Shown here: in pieces, positions 1 through 8,050 of the stretch
Layout: the number at the start of each line of letters is the position of its first letter
How positions within the stretch are numbered: the first letter of the stretch is position 1
NCBI GenBank assembly: GCA_025757845.1
Contig: CP107211.1
Coordinates: forward strand, 1,922,001-1,986,000
Direction of reading: 5' to 3'
DNA: 64,000 bases
Origin: Oscillospiraceae bacterium
Lineage (GTDB): Bacteria; Bacillota; Clostridia; Oscillospirales; Ruminococcaceae
Translations under genes and position numbers: made by a program
Notes under the pieces: generated by a model
What the model was told of the DNA's origin: nothing
Seen by the model: the letters and a program-made list of their open reading frames with translations, nothing else
The model's database searches: none

Positions 1-1115
1 TGGGCGTCCGCCTCCGAGATGCCCTCCTTGGCCATGATGTCCTCCACCACTTCCTGGAACAGTGCATCGGTGAAGTAAGAGGTCACGGAGGTGTTCTTCT
101 TGTCGCTGTCGTCCTCCGCCAGCGTCAGCGGCTGGGCGGCGGCGTTGCGGTAGTCCTCCTCGCTGATGACCCCCTGCTGCCACATGTTGTACATGATGAA
201 GTTTCGGCGGTTGATCAGGTTCTCAGGGTTGGTGTAGGGGTTGTAGTTGGTGGGGTTCTTGGTGATGGAAGCGATGGTGGCACACTCCCACAGGGTCAGC
301 TCGCTGACATCCTTGTTGAAGTACTCGTTGGCCGCCGTCTGAACGCCCTGGATGGTGCCGGTGAAGCTGATGGTGTTCAGGTACGCCTCCAGGATGGTCT
401 CCTTGGAGTAGCTGCGGCTCAGGCAGAGGGCGCGGTAGATCTCACGCAGCTTACGCAGAGCGCCCTCAATACCGCTGGCGCTGTTGTCATCGGTCAGGTT
501 CTTGATGAGCTGCTGCTCCAGCGTGGAAGCACCCTGCTTGGAGCTGTAGATGGGCAGCAGATACTCATTGACCATGGCACCAATGGTGCGTTTGAAGTTG
601 ACGCCCGGCTCGTTGTAGAAATCCTTGTCCTCGGTGCAGATGAATGCATACTGCAGGTTGGTGGGGATCTGCTCCAGGTCGGCCCACACGCGGTGGCTGT
701 TGGAGGAGCGCAGGGTGGCATACTCCACCTGTGCACCGGTGTCCGGATCGTTGGCCATGACCACGCTGGACTGGCTCAGCTGGATGTTGTCCAGGTCCAG
801 CAGGTCGCCGTCGTTGGCCGTGGCCTGCACCACATAGAACACCATACCCACGGCCAGCAGGCTGCCGGCCATGATGCCCAGGCACAGCAGGGTGGCAATG
901 GTGCGGCCGATGAACCGCAGGATCGGGTGCTTTGCCTTTTCCTTCGGTTCCTTCGGAGCCTTTCCGGGCTTCCCGGGTTCCCTGACCGGCTGCTCCCGGC
1001 GGCTCTGGCTCACATTTACCTTACGTCCCGCCGCAGACTGCGAAGAACTGCCTTCGCCGCCCCGGTGGATCTTTCTCATCTCATTGCTGGAGATAGGGAT
1101 CGCCTCCTGACCCAT
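1..1115 (-). CDS. Class A penicillin-binding protein (transglycosylase/transpeptidase), 5' part only
   Basis: Peptidoglycan glycosyltransferase of the PBP1A type; about 371 residues are present and the transpeptidase half lies beyond the left edge. A basic, Pro/Lys-rich cytoplasmic tail (residues 1-66) precedes one membrane anchor (about 69-97, ILRFIGRTIATLLCLGIMAG). The GT51 domain follows, with the catalytic-Glu block CTEDKDFYNEPGV and the QGASTLEQQLIKNL motif. The enzyme would polymerise lipid II on the outer face of the membrane. The start is uncertain: ATG at 1115 has no good SD, whereas an in-frame ATG at 1181 lies only about 4 nt after the predicted transcription start. Family call is firm; the 5' end is not. 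Confidence 0.9.
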   Translation of the reverse strand, partial: MGQEAIPISSNEMRKIHRGGEGSSSQSAAGRKVNVSQSRREQPVREPGKPGKAPKEPKEKAKHPILRFIGRTIATLLCLGIMAGSLLAVGMVFYVVQATANDGDLLDLDNIQLSQSSVVMANDPDTGAQVEYATLRSSNSHRVWADLEQIPTNLQYAFICTEDKDFYNEPGVNFKRTIGAMVNEYLLPIYSSKQGASTLEQQLIKNLTDDNSASGIEGALRKLREIYRALCLSRSYSKETILEAYLNTISFTGTIQGVQTAANEYFNKDVSELTLWECATIASITKNPTNYNPYTNPENLINRRNFIMYNMWQQGVISEEDYRNAAAQPLTLAEDDSDKKNTSVTSYFTDALFQEVVEDIMAKEGISEADA

Positions 1116-1191
1116 ACTGGTAAACTGCAGCGCACGCGGCGCTGTGATCTTCCTTTCAAAAAACCGCTGGTCACCCAGCATACGATACCAT

Positions 1192-1220
1192 ATTATAGCA
1201 CGCCGGCCGGACGCGGGCAA
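1192..1220 (-). promoter_or_regulatory. Promoter of the class A PBP gene
   Basis: Read on the minus strand: TTGCCC (1220-1215), 17-bp spacer, TATAAT (1197-1192). Transcription would start near 1185. Confidence 0.6.
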
Positions 1221-1378
1221 GGACCAATCTTCTCCCGCAGGGCCGGTGTCCCATTCAATCATGGTCAGTATACCACATCCGGCCCGGCAAAGTACAGCAT
1301 TCCACCGCAAAAAATGATTTTCCGGCGCACTTCCGGGCCATACTTCCGGTAAAACCACGAAAGGGGTGTTCCCTGCCC

Positions 1379-1750
1379 ATGCGCAAATTCGGTCTGTGCC
1401 TGTTCTACGGGCTCTGTGTGTTCACCATCGCGTTCAGTCTGTTCTGGATGGCGCTGCCCCGCCTCCCCCTGCCGGAGGCCCCGGCGGACGAAACTCCGCC
1501 CATTTCCGGCAGCGTCAGTTCCCTGGTGCAGGCGGCAGCTCCCACGGCAGCGGGCTACTACCTGTGCGACACCGGCGGCCGGGTGGCCGTGTATGCCTGC
1601 AATGCCGACGGCACCCCCGGTGCCCTGCAGCAACTCACCGGCATCTATGTGAACCTTCTGCCCGAAAACGACGTACTGCGCATCCGGCGCGGCATCCGGG
1701 TGCACAGCCTGCCGGAGCTGCAGGCCCTGCTGGAGGACCTGGGCGGGTGA
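1379..1750 (+). CDS. Membrane-anchored protein with BofC-like C-terminal region
   Basis: A 123-residue protein with one N-terminal hydrophobic segment (about residues 4-28) that acts as signal or anchor, then a short linker and an extracytoplasmic domain. The C-terminal half (GYYLCDTGGRVAVYAC, then VNLLPENDVLRIRRGIRV and a final LQALLEDLGG) has the pattern of the BofC C-terminal domain seen in many Clostridia: a YLCD/GKVAVY strand pair followed by LPxxDxxxLxxGI and a terminal LxxLLED helix. BofC itself is a forespore protein in Bacillus; nothing nearby points to sporulation, so only the fold is suggested. An AGGGG SD sits about 12 nt upstream. It is divergent from the PBP gene. Confidence 0.6.
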   Translation: MRKFGLCLFYGLCVFTIAFSLFWMALPRLPLPEAPADETPPISGSVSSLVQAAAPTAAGYYLCDTGGRVAVYACNADGTPGALQQLTGIYVNLLPENDVLRIRRGIRVHSLPELQALLEDLGG

Positions 1751-1776
1751 TTTTTCTCAGTTTCTTCCAATTTTTA

Positions 1777-1805
1777 TTGACATTGATGCATTAGAATTAT
1801 ATAAT
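1777..1805 (+). promoter_or_regulatory. Perfect consensus sigma-A promoter
   Basis: TTGACA (1777-1782), 17-bp spacer, TATAAT (1800-1805). It drives the 53-residue Cys protein starting 60 nt downstream. Confidence 0.85.
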
Positions 1806-1864
1806 CAGAGTATCAAAGCAAAGATTCTTAGTTCCGGGCTTCCGGAGGGAAGGAGTGCATCCAA

Positions 1865-2026
1865 ATGTCTGAACCGGTCAGCATCCGCTACAAGTGCAAG
1901 TTCTGCGGCAATCAGCAGAACAAGAGCCTGCGCTCCGGCCCGCCCAACCCCGGCGTCTGCCTCAAGGCACCGGAGGACGGCAAGGGCTGGCATGGCCCGC
2001 ACAAGTGGGTAGCCGTGCCGCACTGA
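1865..2026 (+). CDS. Small Cys-containing protein, 53 residues, unknown function
   Basis: Begins MSEPVSIRYKCKFCGNQQ and ends KWVAVPH. The gene has a perfect consensus promoter, a good SD (GGAAGGAG, 7-8 nt before ATG) and a strong terminator 37 nt after the stop, so it is a monocistronic, probably highly expressed unit. The CKFC pair, the later VCL cysteine and the WHGPHKW histidines could form a single zinc site, but the arrangement is not a ribbon family I recognise. There is no membrane segment or signal peptide. Confidence 0.75.
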   Translation: MSEPVSIRYKCKFCGNQQNKSLRSGPPNPGVCLKAPEDGKGWHGPHKWVAVPH

Positions 2027-2062
2027 GCCCGCACCTCATTTCCGGCATCCATCTGCGCAAAA

Positions 2063-2096
2063 CAGCCCCGGACCGAATGGTCCGGGGCTGTTGTTT
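2063..2096. terminator. Bidirectional terminator
   Basis: Near-perfect 13-bp stem (CAGCCCCGGACC / GGTCCGGGGCTG) with loop GAAT. A T-run follows on the plus strand (TTGTTTTT) and TTTTG follows on the minus strand. It ends both the Cys-protein gene and the convergent Na/Pi cotransporter gene. Confidence 0.85.
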
Positions 2097-2104
2097 TTGG
2101 GGGG

Positions 2105-3883
2105 TCAGGCTTCCATCTGCTCCAGCGGCACAAGGTACTCCTTGCGGCACTGCTCGTACTCCAGCATGTAGTCCTTGGTGGGGTTGTGGTGCATGATGCT
2201 CTTGAGGGTGTGGGAGTCGTAATCCTCGCCGCCCTCCATGCCGATCATACGCACGGCCACATTGGAGCAGTGGTCGGAGATGCGCTCCACGTTGTTCAGC
2301 ACGTCCAGGAACACCACGCCGGTGTCGATGGAGCACACGCCGTCCTTCAGGCGGCGGATGTGCTGGTCGCGCAGGCGCTCCACCATCACGTCGATCACCT
2401 CTTCCAGCGGCTCCACCTGCATGGCCTTCTGGGTGTCGTCGCCCTCAAAGGCCTCGCCGGTCACGGTCAGGATGCGCTCCACGGCCTTTTCCAGCAGGAT
2501 GAGTTCCTTCTGGGCGCTCTCGGAGAAGGAGGCCTCCTTCTCGTTCAGCTCCTCGGCCTTTTCCATGATGTTCACGGCATAGTCGCCGATGCGCTCGAAC
2601 TCGGTGACAAAGTTCAGCAGCTCGGTCACGGCATGGCTCTCGTCATCGCCCAGCTCCTGATCGGTCATCTTAATAAGGTAATTGGAGATGGCCACCTCCA
2701 TGCGGTCGATGAGGTTCTCCCGCACCTTGATGGCGCTCACGGTGTCCTCGTCCATCTTCAGCAGCAGCGGCGCAGCCAGATTGACGTTGCGGGCGGCACG
2801 GCGGGACATTTTGACCACCGCGTTCTTGGCTTGCTGCAGGGCCACGGCCGGGCTCTTGAACAGACGCTCGTCCAGCACCGGCATGCTCAGTTCCTGCGCT
2901 TCCTCAGCGTTGTCCGGCACCGTGAGCATGGCCAGCTTGGACAGCACCCCGCTGCACGGCAGGAACAGCAGCATGGCACACACACTGGACAGGGTGTGGA
3001 TGTTTGCGATGGAGCTCTTGTTCATCACGTCATGCCACATGGGGATGCCGAAGGTGAACTGCACCGCATAGATCAGGGCCAGCAGTACGATGCTGCCGAT
3101 CACGTTGAAGTACAGGTGGATGAGGGCGGCGCGCTTGCCGTCCTTGGAGGAACCGCCGATGGTGAGCAGCGGGGTGAAGGCCGTGCCGATGTGGGCACCC
3201 AGGATGATGGGGATGGCCGAACTGAAGGTGACCAGGCCCGTACTGGACAGTGCCTGCAGGATGCCCACCGACGCCGAGGAGGACTGGATGAGCACCGTGA
3301 CCACCAGGCCCACCAGCACGCCCAGGATGGGGTTGGTCATGGAGACAAACAGGTTCTGGAACGCGGCGCTTTCCCGCAGGGGGGACACGCCGGTGTCCAT
3401 CAGGCTCATGCCGGTGAACAGGATGCCGAAGCCCAGCATGATCTGGCCGATGTTCTTCTTTTTGGCGTTGCGCAGGAACACATAAAAAATGCAGCCGATA
3501 AACGCCACCACGGGCGCAAACGTCTTGGGCTGCATGAGGGTCAGCCACAGGCTGTCGCCTGAGATATCCGCCATGCGGATCAGCTGACCGGTCACCGTCG
3601 TACCAATGTTTGCACCCATGATCACGCCCACCGACTGCGTCAGCGTCATGATACCGGAGTTGACCAGGCCCACACAGATCACCACCGTGCCAGCCGACGA
3701 CTGGATCACGCCCGTGATCAGGGTGCCAAAAATGACACCTTTGATGGTGGAGGAGGTCAGTTTTTGCAGCACCCCCTGCATTTTGCCGCCGGCCAGCTTT
3801 TCCAGGCCCGCGCCCATGATCGACATGCCATACAAAAACAACGCAATGCCGCCCAGCAGAGAGGTAATGTGTGTGATATCCAT
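2105..3883 (-). CDS. Na+/phosphate cotransporter with PhoU-like C-terminal domain
   Basis: A 592-residue NptA/YjbB-type transporter. The N-terminal half holds two inverted Na/Pi repeats, recognised by the paired QSS motifs (GVIQSSAGTVV and VLIQSSSASVGI) inside multiple membrane helices. The C-terminal 200 residues form a cytoplasmic PhoU-like helical bundle (VTEFERIGDYAVNIMEKAEE, then VERISDHCSNVAV). Start chosen at the ATG preceded by TTTAGGAG; an upstream in-frame ATG at 4009 lies inside the structured leader and lacks an SD. It probably moves phosphate driven by sodium, inward or outward. Monocistronic, with its own promoter and a 165-nt leader. Confidence 0.9.
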   Translation of the reverse strand: MDITHITSLLGGIALFLYGMSIMGAGLEKLAGGKMQGVLQKLTSSTIKGVIFGTLITGVIQSSAGTVVICVGLVNSGIMTLTQSVGVIMGANIGTTVTGQLIRMADISGDSLWLTLMQPKTFAPVVAFIGCIFYVFLRNAKKKNIGQIMLGFGILFTGMSLMDTGVSPLRESAAFQNLFVSMTNPILGVLVGLVVTVLIQSSSASVGILQALSSTGLVTFSSAIPIILGAHIGTAFTPLLTIGGSSKDGKRAALIHLYFNVIGSIVLLALIYAVQFTFGIPMWHDVMNKSSIANIHTLSSVCAMLLFLPCSGVLSKLAMLTVPDNAEEAQELSMPVLDERLFKSPAVALQQAKNAVVKMSRRAARNVNLAAPLLLKMDEDTVSAIKVRENLIDRMEVAISNYLIKMTDQELGDDESHAVTELLNFVTEFERIGDYAVNIMEKAEELNEKEASFSESAQKELILLEKAVERILTVTGEAFEGDDTQKAMQVEPLEEVIDVMVERLRDQHIRRLKDGVCSIDTGVVFLDVLNNVERISDHCSNVAVRMIGMEGGEDYDSHTLKSIMHHNPTKDYMLEYEQCRKEYLVPLEQMEA

Positions 3884-4198
3884 AGCGATACTCCTAAATA
3901 CGATCTTCCTGTTTCTTCCAATAACAGCACACAGCCGCCGGGCCCTGCCCCGCCTTTGGCGGGACCCGTACCCCGGCAGCCGTTTTTCCTTTGTCATGCA
4001 GCGCCCCATGCGTCCACGCGCACGGCTCCGTTTCAGCGCTCACACTATGCTTATTATACCATCAATCCCCCTGCCACAACAAGGTTTATTTTACAAGAAA
4101 ATCACTTTTTCCACACATTTTGCTGGTTTTCAATCGTTTCGTTACGGTTCCTTTTCAAACATTTTACGCAGATTTTACATTAGTTATTTCAAACCATG
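3884..4198 (-). other. Structured leader and promoter region of the Na/Pi gene
   Basis: No gene is visible in these 315 bases. The transcribed part (about 4046-3884, minus) contains a long interrupted hairpin at 3932-3982, with outer arms CAGCCGCCGGG/CCCGGCAGCCG and inner arms CCCGCC/GGCGGG. It does not match a riboswitch class I can name. The A+T-rich stretch 4083-4198 separates it from the 38-residue ORF. Confidence 0.4.
4053..4082 (-). promoter_or_regulatory. Promoter of the Na/Pi cotransporter
   Basis: Minus strand: TTGTTG (4082-4077), 18-bp spacer, TATAAT (4058-4053). Confidence 0.6.
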
Positions 4199-4315
4199 TC
4201 ACTCGGCCAGCTCCTCCATCGCCTCGCGCACGGTATCGGCCGAAAAGAGGAACACCCCGCTGCCGGTGTACACCTCCACATGGCTGCCCACATAACGCAT
4301 CTCAAAATCCTTCAT
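4199..4315 (-). CDS. Small acidic protein, 38 residues, unknown
   Basis: Reads MKDFEMRYVGSHVEVYTGSG and then VFLFSADTVREAMEELAE. A very strong SD (AGGAGGGG) stands 7 nt before the ATG. The sequence predicts a beta hairpin (GSHVEVYTGSGVFLFSAD) followed by an amphipathic helix (TVREAMEEL), the layout of many short cytosolic proteins in Clostridia. No cysteines or membrane segment. It lies between the CBS gene terminator and the Na/Pi promoter, on its own. Function unknown. Confidence 0.6.
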   Translation of the reverse strand: MKDFEMRYVGSHVEVYTGSGVFLFSADTVREAMEELAE

Positions 4316-4455
4316 CGTGTTCCCCTCCTGTTTTGTTCTGTCGGGCGCCTGCCTGCACCGGGCGGTTCCCGCTGCCGGTGGCTCCCTGTGGCTGTATTAT
4401 CGCACATGCGGCATCCCATAAATCGGACTTTCAAGGCTTTTCCGGGGATTTTTGC

Positions 4456-4497
4456 ACAAAAAATGCTCCACCCTCCCAAAATGGGAAGGTGGAGCAT
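4456..4497 (-). terminator. Terminator of the CBS-domain gene
   Basis: Minus strand: 15-bp stem ATGCTCCACCTTCCC with a short loop and matching arm, followed by TTTTTTG. It lies 26 nt after the CBS stop. Confidence 0.8.
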
Positions 4498-4522
4498 TGC
4501 AGGTCCGGTTGTTTTCCGGCGC

Positions 4523-4978
4523 TCAGTGGGCGGCGGCGTATTCCGGCACCACACGGCCGGGCTGCGGCGCTTCCTCCGCGCGGGACTTTTCGTAGCAGTA
4601 GCGGATGATGGCCTGCCGGCGCACGATGCCAATGAAGATGCCCCGGTCATCCACCACGGGCACAAAGTTCTGGTTCATGGCGGCTTCGATCAGCTGGTCC
4701 ATGCTGGTGGTCACGGTCACCGCCTTGTAATCCCGCTTGTGGGGAAAAGCCGAGATGGGCACGTCCTCTGCGGCTTCCAGATCCAGCCCGTGGTATTTTT
4801 TCAGCCCCCAGAGGATGTCTCCCTCGGTCAGGGTGCCCACATACTCGCCCCGGCGGTTGAGCACCGGGATGGAGGCGTAGCGGTTGTTCTCCCATTTTTC
4901 CAGCGTCTGCCGGAGGGTAAAATCGTCGTAAACGTACATCAGATCCTGCTTGGGGGAGAGGAAAAACAGAATGTTCAT
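4523..4978 (-). CDS. CBS-domain pair protein
   Basis: A 151-residue cytosolic protein that is essentially two CBS motifs. The first is about residues 1-60 (ASIPVLNRRGEYVGTLTEGD), the second about 80-140 (NFVPVVDDRGIFIGIVRRQA). Such free-standing CBS pairs bind adenine nucleotides (AMP, ATP, sometimes c-di-AMP) and act as sensors. No enzymatic domain is fused, so the partner is unknown. SD TAGGAG lies 8 nt before the ATG; it ends with its own terminator. Confidence 0.88.
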   Translation of the reverse strand: MNILFFLSPKQDLMYVYDDFTLRQTLEKWENNRYASIPVLNRRGEYVGTLTEGDILWGLKKYHGLDLEAAEDVPISAFPHKRDYKAVTVTTSMDQLIEAAMNQNFVPVVDDRGIFIGIVRRQAIIRYCYEKSRAEEAPQPGRVVPEYAAAH

Positions 4979-5481
4979 GCCAACAACTCCTAAATCGGTA
5001 TTTTATGCACGGCGTGTGCGGCCGGATGGATGATTTTGGGTCTGCTCGTTTTACAGGGGACACACACCGCCCGGTGCGCATCCCCTCTCTCTGCTTTCAT
5101 TTTAGCACTTTTTCATAGAGGGATAAAGCATCCGGAGGGAGTTTTTATAATTTTTTTACAGATTGTTTGCAGGCATCCGTCATACTTCTGCCGCAGCGCG
5201 GCCGCTGTGCACCGGACAGCATATCACACCCGGACGGTCATGCCCTGTCGAACGAACGCACTGCTCTGCCCAGCCGTACAGTTTTGCCCGCAAATTTGTG
5301 GGCAAAGGACGCAAAACAGCCAAAAAATCCCCGCTGCCAGCAATTTGAACTGTACAACCGCGCATCGAAGTTGTATAATAGAGTGGGTGTTTTTCGGTGC
5401 AGTCTGCGGTTTTGGCCCGCCTGCACGGCCCCAGACCCTGAATGTGTTTTCTGAAAAATAACATAAAGGAGCAGAGCGATT
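4979..5481. other. Intergenic region between divergent CBS and asp23 genes
   Basis: About 500 bases without a credible gene; short open frames here lack SDs. It contains an A+T-rich patch (5100-5165), a near-perfect 24-bp palindrome at 5283-5306 (TTTGCCC-N-CAAATTTG-N-GGGCAAA) and the asp23 promoter. A possible minus-strand -10 for the CBS gene (TAAAAT, 5103-5098) lacks a clear -35. Confidence 0.5.
5351..5379 (+). promoter_or_regulatory. Promoter of asp23-dhaL operon
   Basis: TGTACA (5351-5356), 17-bp spacer, TATAAT (5374-5379), giving a leader of about 95 nt. Confidence 0.65.
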
Positions 5482-5832
5482 ATGATCACTTCCCGTTTCC
5501 CGCTGGGAGATGTCAGCTTTACCGCCGGGTATTTTTCGACCCTCGTGGGTGAGGCGACCAAACACTGCTACGGCGTTGCCGCAATGGCACCCCGTGATAT
5601 GACCGACGCTGTGCGCAGCCTGGTCCATGGTTCCGATTATTCCGAAAAGGGTGTCCGCGTCACGCAGGAGAATGGACGTCTCGTGATCGAGCTGCACATC
5701 GCTGTCAGCTATGGGCTGAACATTTCCACCGCTGCCCGCAGCATCTCGCACCGCGTCAAGGACGAAGTCGAGCAGGCCACCGGCCTGAAGGTCGCCCGCG
5801 TGGTGGTCTCGGTGGACGATGTGATCGCCTGA
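5482..5832 (+). CDS. Asp23/Gls24 family protein (YloU-like)
   Basis: A 116-residue DUF322 protein. It shows the family core: GDVSFTAGYFSTLVGEATKHCYGVAAM, then a beta region with VTQENGRLVIELHIAVSYG and the C-terminal VARVVVSVDDV. SD AAAGGAG precedes the ATG. In Firmicutes the gene lies directly upstream of a DhaL/YloV gene, as it does here (58-bp gap), and the proteins are linked to cell-envelope stress and fatty-acid kinase function. Exact role of Asp23 is unclear. Confidence 0.9.
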   Translation: MITSRFPLGDVSFTAGYFSTLVGEATKHCYGVAAMAPRDMTDAVRSLVHGSDYSEKGVRVTQENGRLVIELHIAVSYGLNISTAARSISHRVKDEVEQATGLKVARVVVSVDDVIA

Positions 5833-5890
5833 TGTCCGTCTGTATCCCCGGCTGCCGGAATTTTTCCGGCCTGATAAGGAGTTTAAAACA

Positions 5891-7585
5891 ATGATTTCTG
5901 GTAAGATCCTGCGCGACGCCATCATTTCCGGCGCCAACAACATCAACAATCAGCGCTCCCGCGTGGATGAGCTGAACGTCTTCCCCGTCCCGGACGGCGA
6001 CACCGGCACCAACATGGGCATGACCGTGGGTGCTTCCGTGCGCGAGCTGGAAGCCCTGGATGACAGCTGCACCGTGGGCGAAGCCGCCAAGACCGCTGCT
6101 TCCGCCATGCTGCGCGGTGCCCGCGGCAACTCCGGCGTCATCACCAGCCTGCTGTTCCGCGGCTTCTCCAAGGCGCTGGAAGGCAAGAAGGAAGCTGACG
6201 TGGCCGACATCGTGGCTGCCCTGCAGAAGGGCGTCGAGGGTGCCTACAAGGCCGTGATGAAGCCCACCGAGGGCACCATTCTCACCGTGGCCCGCGTGGC
6301 CAGCGAAAAGGCTGCCGCCAGCGATGCCGCCGACGTGCCCGCCCTGTGGGACGTTGTGATGGCTGCCGGTCAGGAAGCCCTGGACGACACCCCCAACCTG
6401 CTGCCCGTCCTGAAGAAGGCCGGCGTCGTGGACGCAGGCGGTCAGGGCATCCTGATCATCTTTGAGGGCATGGGCAAGGTGTTCCACGGCGAGCCCATCG
6501 TGGCCGGCGGCGAGGCTGCCCCCAACAAGGCAAAGCTCTCCACCGAGAACGCCGGCAAGGGCGTGTTCACCGATGACCTGATGAAGGTGGAGGACATCAA
6601 GAACGGCTACTGCACCCAGTTCCTCATCAACAAGTACGAGGGTGCCAGCGCCGCCAAGATGCGTGCCTTTGCCGAGTCCAACGGCGACAGCGTGGTATGC
6701 ATTGAGGACGATGATGTGATCAACCTGCATGTCCACACCGCCGACCCCGGCAAGATCCTGAGCGAGGCCATCAAGTACGGCTACCTGACCAACTTCAAGA
6801 TCGAGAACATGCACGAGCAGTTCCTGGCCCGCCAGAAGCAGGGCAAGAGCCTGGAGAAGCAGGCCTCTGCCGAGAAGGCTCCCTCTCAGGCCAGCGAGTT
6901 CGTCTACGCTGCTGTGGACCCCAGCCGTGACTACGGCTTTGTGGCCGTGGCTGCCGGTGAGGGCCTGAAGTCCGTGTTCACCGACCTGGCTGCGGACGCC
7001 GTGGTCTCCGGCGGCCAGACCATGAACCCCTCCACCGAGGACATTCTGGCAGCCATCCAGAGCGTACCGGCCAAGACCGTGTTCGTTCTGCCCAACAACA
7101 AGAACATCATCATGGCCGCCGAGCAGGCCGAGAAACTGGCCGACCGTCAGGTCGTGGTTCTGCCCACCCGCACCGTGCCCATGGGCATCACCGCCATGCT
7201 GAACTTCGACCCCTCCGTGAACGCCGAGACCAACACCATCAACATGATGGCGGCTGCCGACAAGGTGTCCACCGGCCTGATCACCTACGCCGCCCGCGAC
7301 AGCGAGTACGACGGCAAGCGCATCAAGAAGGGCGAGATCATGGCACTGGAGAACGGCAAGATCGTTTCCACCTCCACCGATATCACCAAGGCCACCTACC
7401 GTCTGGCCCGGGGTATGTGCAAAAAGGACTCCAGCTTCGTCACCATCATCTCCGGCTGCGACGTCAGCGATGAGGACGCCGAGAAGGTCACCGAGATGGT
7501 CAAGGCCAAGTGCCCCAACCATGTGGAGGTCAGCCACATCCGCGGCGGCCAGCCCGTGTATTATTATATGATCAGCGTGGAGTAA
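5891..7585 (+). CDS. DhaL/DAK-domain protein, fatty acid kinase A-like (YloV)
   Basis: A 564-residue protein with an N-terminal DhaL nucleotide-binding domain (about 1-200), shown by the Mg-binding DGDTGTNMGMT motif and ARGNSGVITS. A central domain follows, and a C-terminal DegV/EDD-like region from about residue 330 carries VLPNNKNIIMAAEQ. In Staphylococcus aureus the homologue FakA phosphorylates fatty acids delivered by FakB; that role is inferred here. SD ATAAGGAG lies 9 nt upstream. It forms an operon with asp23 and ends at a strong terminator. Codon use is strongly biased to C/G third positions, suggesting high expression. Confidence 0.88.
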   Translation: MISGKILRDAIISGANNINNQRSRVDELNVFPVPDGDTGTNMGMTVGASVRELEALDDSCTVGEAAKTAASAMLRGARGNSGVITSLLFRGFSKALEGKKEADVADIVAALQKGVEGAYKAVMKPTEGTILTVARVASEKAAASDAADVPALWDVVMAAGQEALDDTPNLLPVLKKAGVVDAGGQGILIIFEGMGKVFHGEPIVAGGEAAPNKAKLSTENAGKGVFTDDLMKVEDIKNGYCTQFLINKYEGASAAKMRAFAESNGDSVVCIEDDDVINLHVHTADPGKILSEAIKYGYLTNFKIENMHEQFLARQKQGKSLEKQASAEKAPSQASEFVYAAVDPSRDYGFVAVAAGEGLKSVFTDLAADAVVSGGQTMNPSTEDILAAIQSVPAKTVFVLPNNKNIIMAAEQAEKLADRQVVVLPTRTVPMGITAMLNFDPSVNAETNTINMMAAADKVSTGLITYAARDSEYDGKRIKKGEIMALENGKIVSTSTDITKATYRLARGMCKKDSSFVTIISGCDVSDEDAEKVTEMVKAKCPNHVEVSHIRGGQPVYYYMISVE

Positions 7586-7623
7586 GCAATTCCTCCGGCT
7601 GACCTGTTCCCTGAAAAACAGCA

Positions 7624-7669
7624 ACTCCCCCTGCCGTGAGCAAATGCCCACCGCAGGGGGAGTTTTTGT
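7624..7669 (+). terminator. Terminator of asp23-dhaL
   Basis: 11-bp stem ACTCCCCCTGC / GCAGGGGGAGT followed by TTTTGTTG. Confidence 0.85.
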
Positions 7670-7687
7670 TGTGTCGCTGTCCGCTTG

Positions 7688-8050
7688 TCAGCCCGCGTGC
7701 AGAGCGTCGTTCTTGGCCAGCAGATACACACAGTATTGGTTCATGCTGATGCCCTCCTGCTGGGAGTGCTCTGCCAATGCGCGGTGCAGGCTGCGCGGCA
7801 TCCGCAGCTTGAACTGTCCGGAGTATTTTTCCAGACTATCCGGCTCCTGGATCGTCACACCGTCCGCGATGGCTGCTTCCAGCCAGGCTTTTTTGGCATC
7901 CTGTGCGTTCGCCACAGCGGTTTCCAGCGTTTCGCCGCAGGTGATGCAACCCGGCAGCTCCGGAAAGGAAACCACGAAACCGCCCTCTTCCCGGTCCTCC
8001 ACGATCTCCATCCGATAGGGCATGGCAAGATATTCATTCAGCGTTTTCAT
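7688..8050 (-). CDS. hicB: HicB-type antitoxin
   Basis: A 120-residue antitoxin: an N-terminal HicB fold (MPYRMEIVEDREEGGFVVSF, then PELPGCITCGETLETAVAN) and a C-terminal ribbon-helix-helix region (FKLRMPRSLHRALAEHSQQE, GISMNQYCVYLLAK) for DNA binding. The start at 8050 was chosen because it follows GAGGCG at a usable distance; an in-frame ATG at 8065 would lie deeper in hicA. The first 17 nt overlap the 3' end of hicA, which fits translational coupling. It neutralises HicA and probably represses the operon through the palindrome at 8314-8331. Confidence 0.9.
   Translation of the reverse strand: MKTLNEYLAMPYRMEIVEDREEGGFVVSFPELPGCITCGETLETAVANAQDAKKAWLEAAIADGVTIQEPDSLEKYSGQFKLRMPRSLHRALAEHSQQEGISMNQYCVYLLAKNDALHAG

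Noticed and set aside
5756..7651. A minus-strand open frame of 631 codons opposite the DhaL gene
   Set aside because: Mirror of the codon bias in the DhaL gene; the gene on the plus strand has clear motifs, SD and promoter.
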